A DNA stretch of 64,000 nt, from the NCBI GenBank assembly GCA_965215615.1, contig OZ244068.1, positions 2,942,716-3,006,715 of the forward strand, read 5' to 3'. This stretch comes from CBDATA01 sp965215615. Lineage in GTDB: Bacteria; Acidobacteriota; Vicinamibacteria; Marinacidobacterales; Marinacidobacteraceae. The notes below the pieces were generated by a model. That model saw nothing but the letters and a program-made list of their open reading frames with translations, searched no databases and was not told the origin of the DNA. Positions 59,621 to 64,000 of this stretch are shown one piece after another. How positions within the stretch are numbered: position 1 is the first letter of the stretch; the number at the start of each line of letters is the position of its first letter. The position numbers and the translations under genes were made by a program.

Positions 59621-60529
59621 ATGCCGCCTCTCCGCTCCCTCGGGTTCATCGGGCTCGGTGTCATGGGAAAGCCCATGGCGCGGAACCTGCTCGCCGCCGG
59701 TTTCGGCCTCACGGTCCACAGCCGCTCATCGGGGCCGGTGGAGGAACTGGTGGCCGCGGGGGCGCGCCGCGCCAAGACTCCGGCCGAATGCTCGGCGGGC
59801 CGCGACGCGACGATCCTGATGCTCCCCGATTCCCCGGATTCCGAACAGGTGATGCTCGGCCCCGGCGGGGTGCTCGAAGCGGATTCGCCTCCCCCGCTGG
59901 TGGCCGACATGTCCTCGATCCAGCCCGAGACCAGCCGGAAGATCGCGGAAGCGGCGACAGGACGAAAGATCGCGTTCGTGGACGCTCCGGTCAGCGGCGG
60001 CGAACCCGGTGCCATCGCCGGAGAGCTCGCGATCATGGCCGGCGGCGACCGGGAGGCGTTCGAGGCGCTCCGGCCGGTCTTCGATGTGCTCGGCAAGAGC
60101 GCGGTACTTTGCGGCCCGGCGGGAGCGGGGAACACCGTGAAGCTCGCCAACCAGATGATCGTGGCGGCGAACATCCAGGCGGTGGGTGAAGCGCTGCTGC
60201 TCTCGGTTCGCTCCGGGCTCGACCCCCGCGTGGTGGTGAAAGCGATCCGGGGCGGGCTTGCCGGCAGTACGGTTCTGAACGCCAAGGCGGAAAAGATGAT
60301 CGCCGGTGACTGGACACCCGGCTTCCGCCTCGAACTCCACCTGAAGGATCTGAACAACGCGCTCGCGGCGGCCGGGGAGACTGGCAGCCCGGTCCCGGTG
60401 ACGACCGTGGTCCGCCAGTTCGTCCGGACGCTGGTCGAGCAGGGTCACGCCGCCGAAGACCACGCCGCGATCGTCCGCTACGGCGAGCAGATCGCGGGGA
60501 ACACGATCTCCGGCAAAACGGAACCCTGA
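59621..60529 (+). CDS. 3-Hydroxyisobutyrate/tartronate-semialdehyde-type dehydrogenase
   Basis: A 302-residue beta-hydroxyacid dehydrogenase. GFIGLGVMGKPMARNLLAAG binds NAD(P). VDAPVSGGEPGAIAGELAIM is the substrate-binding hallmark. The catalytic Lys is in GNTVKLANQMIVAANIQAVG. The DxxVSGG and length fit GarR/GlxR or 3-hydroxyisobutyrate dehydrogenase, with the exact substrate open. It is divergent from the arsS operon, 36 nt away. Confidence 0.88.
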   Translation: MPPLRSLGFIGLGVMGKPMARNLLAAGFGLTVHSRSSGPVEELVAAGARRAKTPAECSAGRDATILMLPDSPDSEQVMLGPGGVLEADSPPPLVADMSSIQPETSRKIAEAATGRKIAFVDAPVSGGEPGAIAGELAIMAGGDREAFEALRPVFDVLGKSAVLCGPAGAGNTVKLANQMIVAANIQAVGEALLLSVRSGLDPRVVVKAIRGGLAGSTVLNAKAEKMIAGDWTPGFRLELHLKDLNNALAAAGETGSPVPVTTVVRQFVRTLVEQGHAAEDHAAIVRYGEQIAGNTISGKTEP

Positions 60530-60586
60530 TACCAACCTGCCGCGGCAGATTGGCACCGGAGTTCCAAATCGCCGTACGCTTTCCGT

Positions 60587-60703
60587 GTGGTGGAAATCCC
60601 TCGCACGCTCCGCGTCCCCATCCTCGAAGACCTGCACCAGGCGATGGTGTTCGTTGCCGGCCCGCGCCAGGTCGGCAAGAGGCTGCTGTCGTCGCTCGTC
60701 TGA
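60587..60703 (+). pseudogene. N-terminal fragment of a DUF4143-type AAA ATPase
   Basis: A 38-codon frame (GTG start) reads PILEDLHQAMVFVAGPRQVG, then KRLL and a stop. This is the Walker A opening of a DUF4143-family ATP-binding protein, with Arg in place of the usual Thr after Lys. Nothing of the rest of the gene follows, since cobQ lies on the other strand within 6 nt. It is a remnant. Confidence 0.6.
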
Positions 60704-60708
60704 AAGCG

Positions 60709-62190
60709 TTACGAAAGAGACGGGCGCGCGGCGCACCCGAGCAGGACATCCACATCGACAGCTCGCTCGATGCCGTTCGCCAAATCGTCCAGAGCGGCCT
60801 CCACCGCGGCTCCATAGTCGAGATCCGATCGCTCGACGGCCCCGGCGCGCTCGAGCCAGGCGCGCCGGAATGCGTCCTGGGCGAAGACGCCATGAACGTA
60901 GCTGCCTTCGATCAGGCCATCCGCGGAACGTGCCCCGTCAGCCCGGCCGGCGAGTTCGAACATGGGCCGCTCGCAGTCCTTGCCGGTGGTCTCGCCCACG
61001 TGAATCTCGTAGCCGGTGACCGGAAGTCCGGTGCTCAGGCAGCGTCCTTCCACCGGGCGCACCGCCTTGGCCCCCGACATTTCGGTATGGACATCCAGCA
61101 GTCCCAGCGCGGGTTCCCGACCCGGGCGGCCATCCATGCCCTCCGCATCCTCGATCCGCGAGCCGAGCATCTGGTATCCCCCGCACAGCCCCAGCACCCG
61201 CCCGCCGGTGCGCGCGTGGGCGAGGATGTCGTGGTCCCAGCCTTGAGAACGCAGGAATCGCAAATCGCCCAGCGTGGACTTGGTGCCGAACAGGATGACG
61301 ACATCCGCGTCCCGGGGCAGGGGTCGCCCGGGCGGGATCCAGCGAAAATGGACGCCCGGTTCCAGGCGTAACGGGTCGGCATCGTCGAAATTGGCCAGCC
61401 GGGAGAGCATGGGCGCGACGATCCGCAGGTCGCCGCTCGCACGCCGCCTGCCGCCGTCGAGCGTCACCGAATCCTCGGCCGGAAGGTCCGCGGCACAGGC
61501 GAGCCAGGGGATCACGCCGAAGGAGCGCCACCCGGTGTGTTCTTCGATCGCGGTCAAACCGTCTTCGAAGAGGGACGGATCGCCCCGGAACTTGTTGATG
61601 ACGAAGCCCCGGATCATCGCGGCATCCTGCCGGGACAGCACTGCCTTCGTGCCGACGAGGCTCGCGATCACCCCGCCCTTGTCGATGTCGCCGACCAGGC
61701 ACACCGGAATCCCGGCTCGCCGGGCGAAACCCATGTTGGCGATGTCGCCCTCCCGCAGGTTGACTTCGGCAGGGCTGCCGGCCCCTTCGACGACGATCAG
61801 CTCACAGGTGTCCATCAGCCGCTCGAAGCTCGCGAGCACCGCATCCATGCGGCTGCCGCGCCGCGCCATGTACTCGGCGGCCTCCATGCTGCCGAGCGCC
61901 TGGCCCCGCACGACCACCTGCGCCCGCCGATCCGTCTCCGGCTTCAGCAGGATCGGGTTGAAATCCACATCGGGCTCGAGGCCAGCGGCCCGGGCCTGAA
62001 GCGCCTGGGCGCGGCCGATCTCGCCACCGGCGCAGGCCGCCGCGTTGTTCGACATGTTCTGGGGCTTGAACGGCGCGACCCGGATGCCGCGCCGCCGGGC
62101 GATCCGGCACAGCGCGGCCACGATCAGGGACTTGCCCACATCGGACCCGGTTCCCTGCACCATCAGGGCCCTGGCGGGACCACCGGTCAT
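60709..62190 (-). CDS. cobQ: Cobyric acid synthase
   Basis: A 493-residue amidotransferase. The N-terminal part has VQGTGSDVGKSLIVAALCRI (ATP loop) and KPQNMSNNAA. The C-terminal glutamine-amidotransferase domain has the nucleophile in VLGLCGGYQMLG and a His in SYVHGVFAQDAF. It amidates adenosylcobyrinic acid diamide in cobalamin synthesis. No other cob gene is in the window. The short DUF4143 remnant lies 5 nt past its stop, and a helicase fragment lies 48 nt upstream of its start. Confidence 0.95.
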   Translation of the reverse strand: MTGGPARALMVQGTGSDVGKSLIVAALCRIARRRGIRVAPFKPQNMSNNAAACAGGEIGRAQALQARAAGLEPDVDFNPILLKPETDRRAQVVVRGQALGSMEAAEYMARRGSRMDAVLASFERLMDTCELIVVEGAGSPAEVNLREGDIANMGFARRAGIPVCLVGDIDKGGVIASLVGTKAVLSRQDAAMIRGFVINKFRGDPSLFEDGLTAIEEHTGWRSFGVIPWLACAADLPAEDSVTLDGGRRRASGDLRIVAPMLSRLANFDDADPLRLEPGVHFRWIPPGRPLPRDADVVILFGTKSTLGDLRFLRSQGWDHDILAHARTGGRVLGLCGGYQMLGSRIEDAEGMDGRPGREPALGLLDVHTEMSGAKAVRPVEGRCLSTGLPVTGYEIHVGETTGKDCERPMFELAGRADGARSADGLIEGSYVHGVFAQDAFRRAWLERAGAVERSDLDYGAAVEAALDDLANGIERAVDVDVLLGCAARPSLS

Positions 62191-62238
62191 GGGTGTCGCG
62201 GCCTTTCCACCGTTCGTCAGGCCGGACTGGCGCTCCGG

Positions 62239-62850
62239 CTACTCGCGTCTCTCGTCCGAGGGTTTCGGTGGCAACAGGAGCATTTCGGGCCACGAAGCGG
62301 GGTGCCGCATTCCCGCTGACCTTCCGACCTCGACCGCGTCAACCTGCCGCAGATGTTCCTTTATCCAAGCGGTGAGATCAGCCGCTGCCCGGAGTATGGA
62401 ACCCGCTTCACGGCTCTTCGAGTGGCTTCTACGCTCGTTGAGCGTCTTCAACAGTTCCCAATCCCGCAGAACCTGTCTCTCGCCTTCGACTTCTCGAACG
62501 CCGAGGATCAACCGATGAGAGGGAGAGTTCGTTCCCGTCACTTGATCTTCAAAGGACACGACGAGTAGCGGGCTGGACAATCCAGCGACTTCCGCTACTC
62601 GCACATCGAGTTCCAACGCTTCGCTTATGGCGAAGTCCACCACGGGATGGCCAATGCCGAGCACCCGCTTCATCGCGCCGGCACCTCCGATGCGACGGTC
62701 GAAGACCATGGAGTCGTATTTCTTGTCCATGGCGTAGTCCTGCGCAGTCCAGTCCTCGGGTGACAGGAAAGACAAGCCCGAATCATCTTCTGAGACGCGA
62801 CGCTTATGACGTTGCAACGCGCTCTTCACGAATTCCTTCAGATCGGGCAA
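62239..62850 (-). pseudogene. C-terminal fragment of an SNF2-type helicase-like protein
   Basis: A 203-residue frame with a TTG at 62850. VFDRRIGGAGAMKRVLGIGH and the following PVVDFAI resemble the C-terminal region of large SNF2-like helicases, where an FDR...GHPLVD pattern recurs. All ATPase motifs are missing. Upstream it runs directly into the end of a truncated PIN toxin, so it is the tail of a longer gene left by a deletion. The DNA is A/T-richer than the core genes. It may still be translated. Confidence 0.55.
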
Positions 62851-62879
62851 ATCGCGACGTTCGTGTCGAGGAGAATCAC
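62838..62879 (-). pseudogene. Truncated PIN-toxin start (13 residues)
   Basis: GTG overlaps the antitoxin-like gene stop by 4 nt (GTGA), as in many toxin-antitoxin pairs, and the frame reads VILLDTNVAICPI before a stop. VILLDTNVAI is the exact opening of VapC-type PIN toxins with the first catalytic Asp. The rest of the toxin is gone and replaced by the helicase-like fragment. Confidence 0.7.
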
Positions 62880-63109
62880 GGCTCGCGGGTGATCTTGCGC
62901 AGCTCCTCCCATGACATCCGCATTTCGATGGGGTTCTCGATGATCGTTTTCAGGGCTTCCGCGTACGACGGGCGGGGCTTGGGCACTGGAGAAGAGATCC
63001 GCTGGAGGACGAAGTCCCCGTTTCCCGGATTGCGGATCTCGAAAACGTCTCCTGGAGTGGCATCGGGGATGGTGACCCGGCGCTTCTCGTCGGCATGAGT
63101 GGTTGACAT
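62876..63109 (-). CDS. Antitoxin-like small protein (AbrB/MazE-like), orphaned
   Basis: A 77-residue protein starting MSTTHADEKRRVTIPDATPG and then DVFEIRNPGNGDFVLQRI, a swapped-hairpin (AbrB-type) DNA-binding start, followed by a helical C-terminus (SYAEALKTIIEN). It ends overlapping the start of a truncated PIN toxin, so it appears to be the surviving antitoxin of a broken pair. The ATG at 63109 is used; a longer start overlaps the divergent gene's leader. Confidence 0.7.
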   Translation of the reverse strand: MSTTHADEKRRVTIPDATPGDVFEIRNPGNGDFVLQRISSPVPKPRPSYAEALKTIIENPIEMRMSWEELRKITREP

Positions 63110-63161
63110 GAGTGGACTGTAGCCGACTGCCTTCCCGCGTCCCGGTGGTACCTTCCGGCCC

Positions 63162-64000
63162 ATGCGCCGCGCCCTTCCCCTGATCCTCCTCGCCGCCTGC
63201 TCCGCGCCCCCGGAAACCCCGCCTGCCGCGGACGAGCTGCCGCCGATCCTCGCCCAGAACGCCTTCCTCTACTACCGCGATCTCGGGGAGGCCGAGGCGT
63301 TCTACCGCGATGTTCTCGGTCTGCCGCTCGCCGCCGACTTCGGCTTCGCCAAGATGTTCCAGGTGGCCGAATCCGCCTACCTGACGCTCGTGGACGAAGC
63401 CGAGGGGATGCACAGCGCCGACGAGCCGAAGACGGTGGCCTTCGCGCTCGTCACCGAGCGGCTCGCCGACTGGCAGGCGCGGCTCGACGAAGCCGGCGCG
63501 GATTTCCGCAGTCGCTTCGACGAGGAATCCGCCGATCCGGAGGCGGCGCACCACGGTTTCACGGTGTTCGATCCGGGCGGCTACATCCTCGAGTTCGAGC
63601 GGTTCCTGCCCCATCCCGAGAACATCGATCTGATGCCGATTCTCGACGCGGCCGAGCCGCTCGGCGGAGACAATGCGGCCGCCGGGCCGGGGATGGGCTT
63701 CGAGGCGATGGTCGTCTGGCTCTACTACCCGGACATCCTCCCGCTGCTCGACTTCTACCAGGAGGCGCTCGGCCTGCCGCTGACCGTGGACCAGGGCTGG
63801 GCCAAGGTCCTCCGAACCTCCCACGCCGGTTTCGTTGGACTCGTGGATTCGAACCGCGGCATGCACTCGTTCACCGAGGAGAAGGCGGTCACGGTGAGCT
63901 TCTTCGTGGACGCGGTCGAACCCTGGCACGACCACCTGTCGGCGTTCCCCGGCTACCGGCCGCGCACCGGGATCGTGAACGAGAGCGATCGGGTTCAGGC
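63162..64000 (+). CDS. VOC/glyoxalase-fold lipoprotein with two domains (runs off the window)
   Basis: At least 279 residues, open to the window end. It starts RRALPLILLAACSAPPETPP, a lipoprotein signal with lipobox LAAC. A first VOC domain (FLYYRDLGEAEAFYRDVLGL ... FTVFDPGGYILEFERFL) is followed by a second (VWLYYPDILPLLDFYQEALG and the segment GFVGLVDSNRGM). VOC folds bind metals and include glyoxalases and dioxygenases; location outside the cytoplasm is unusual. It is divergent from the antitoxin-like gene, 52 nt away. Confidence 0.8.
   Translation, partial: MRRALPLILLAACSAPPETPPAADELPPILAQNAFLYYRDLGEAEAFYRDVLGLPLAADFGFAKMFQVAESAYLTLVDEAEGMHSADEPKTVAFALVTERLADWQARLDEAGADFRSRFDEESADPEAAHHGFTVFDPGGYILEFERFLPHPENIDLMPILDAAEPLGGDNAAAGPGMGFEAMVVWLYYPDILPLLDFYQEALGLPLTVDQGWAKVLRTSHAGFVGLVDSNRGMHSFTEEKAVTVSFFVDAVEPWHDHLSAFPGYRPRTGIVNESDRVQ

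Overview
The window is a gene-dense, GC-rich (roughly two-thirds G+C by eye) stretch of a bacterial chromosome, most likely from the phylum Acidobacteriota. The main hints are a VWFA-related protein of the kind described mainly in Acidobacteria (16089-17114), a short-operon style with many ATGA/GTGA start-stop overlaps, many lipoproteins and Tat-exported proteins, and a complete Na+-pumping NADH:quinone oxidoreductase (nqrABCDEF) next to an actinobacterial Sdh1-like succinate dehydrogenase. I see no rRNA, IS element, phage or CRISPR array. The phylum call is inference.

Layout. 1-9750: a lipid-metabolism block. It holds the start of a FabH-like ketosynthase (minus), a HAD phosphatase, a LarA-like nickel-pincer racemase homologue, a 1444-residue fusion (fatty acyl reductase, acyl-CoA/ACP ligase, acyl carrier, PlsC acyltransferase), an NAD-dependent epimerase/reductase, a diacylglycerol-kinase-type lipid kinase and a CDP-alcohol phosphatidyltransferase. 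9.7-12.2 kb: a secreted Cys-rich protein with a clear promoter and a FitAB-like toxin-antitoxin pair whose toxin has lost catalytic residues. 12.2-17.5 kb: 2OG-Fe(II) oxygenase, membrane dipeptidase lipoprotein, coiled-coil protein, TPR protein, VWFA protein. 17.5-20.9 kb: sdhCAB. 20.9-30.1 kb: exported PIMT, WYL regulator, homoserine-dehydrogenase-like enzyme, SDR, class V aminotransferase, NHL-propeller protein and mfd. 30.1-37.1 kb: SurA-like lipoprotein and the nqr operon, which carries a 43-codon ORF coupled between nqrB and nqrC.

37.1-39.6 kb is an A/T-richer restriction-modification pair. 39.6-42.5 kb holds a Tat-exported operon with a TPR protein. 42.5-43.5 kb is an AbiEii-type nucleotidyltransferase with an overlapping partner gene. 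43.6-47.8 kb holds a Cys-motif protein of unknown function, a sirtuin, an HhH glycosylase-like protein, a ferredoxin-like protein and myo-inositol-phosphate synthase. 47.8-53.2 kb: amidase, GerMN lipoprotein, and a metal/redox group (FeoB-like permease without GTPase, flavoprotein, Fur). 53.3-54.9 kb: rph, rdgB and tRNA-Pro, tRNA-Arg, tRNA-His. 55.0-57.0 kb: an AAA-ATPase + PIN module, plausibly a defence island beside the tRNAs. 57.2-59.6 kb: an arsS operon. 59.6-64.0 kb: a 3-hydroxyisobutyrate-type dehydrogenase, cobQ, a zone of broken mobile/defence genes, and a VOC lipoprotein running off the end.

How the genes work together. The lipid block could make an unusual membrane lipid: an acyl group is activated, tethered, reduced and transferred on one polypeptide. 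This recalls the myxobacterial ether-lipid enzyme ElbD, from memory. The CDP-alcohol phosphatidyltransferase and the distant ino1 gene together suggest inositol phospholipids. Sdh and Nqr both feed the quinone pool. At least four accessory islands (37, 42.5, 55 and 62 kb) carry restriction, toxin-antitoxin or defence-like genes, some intact and some visibly decayed.
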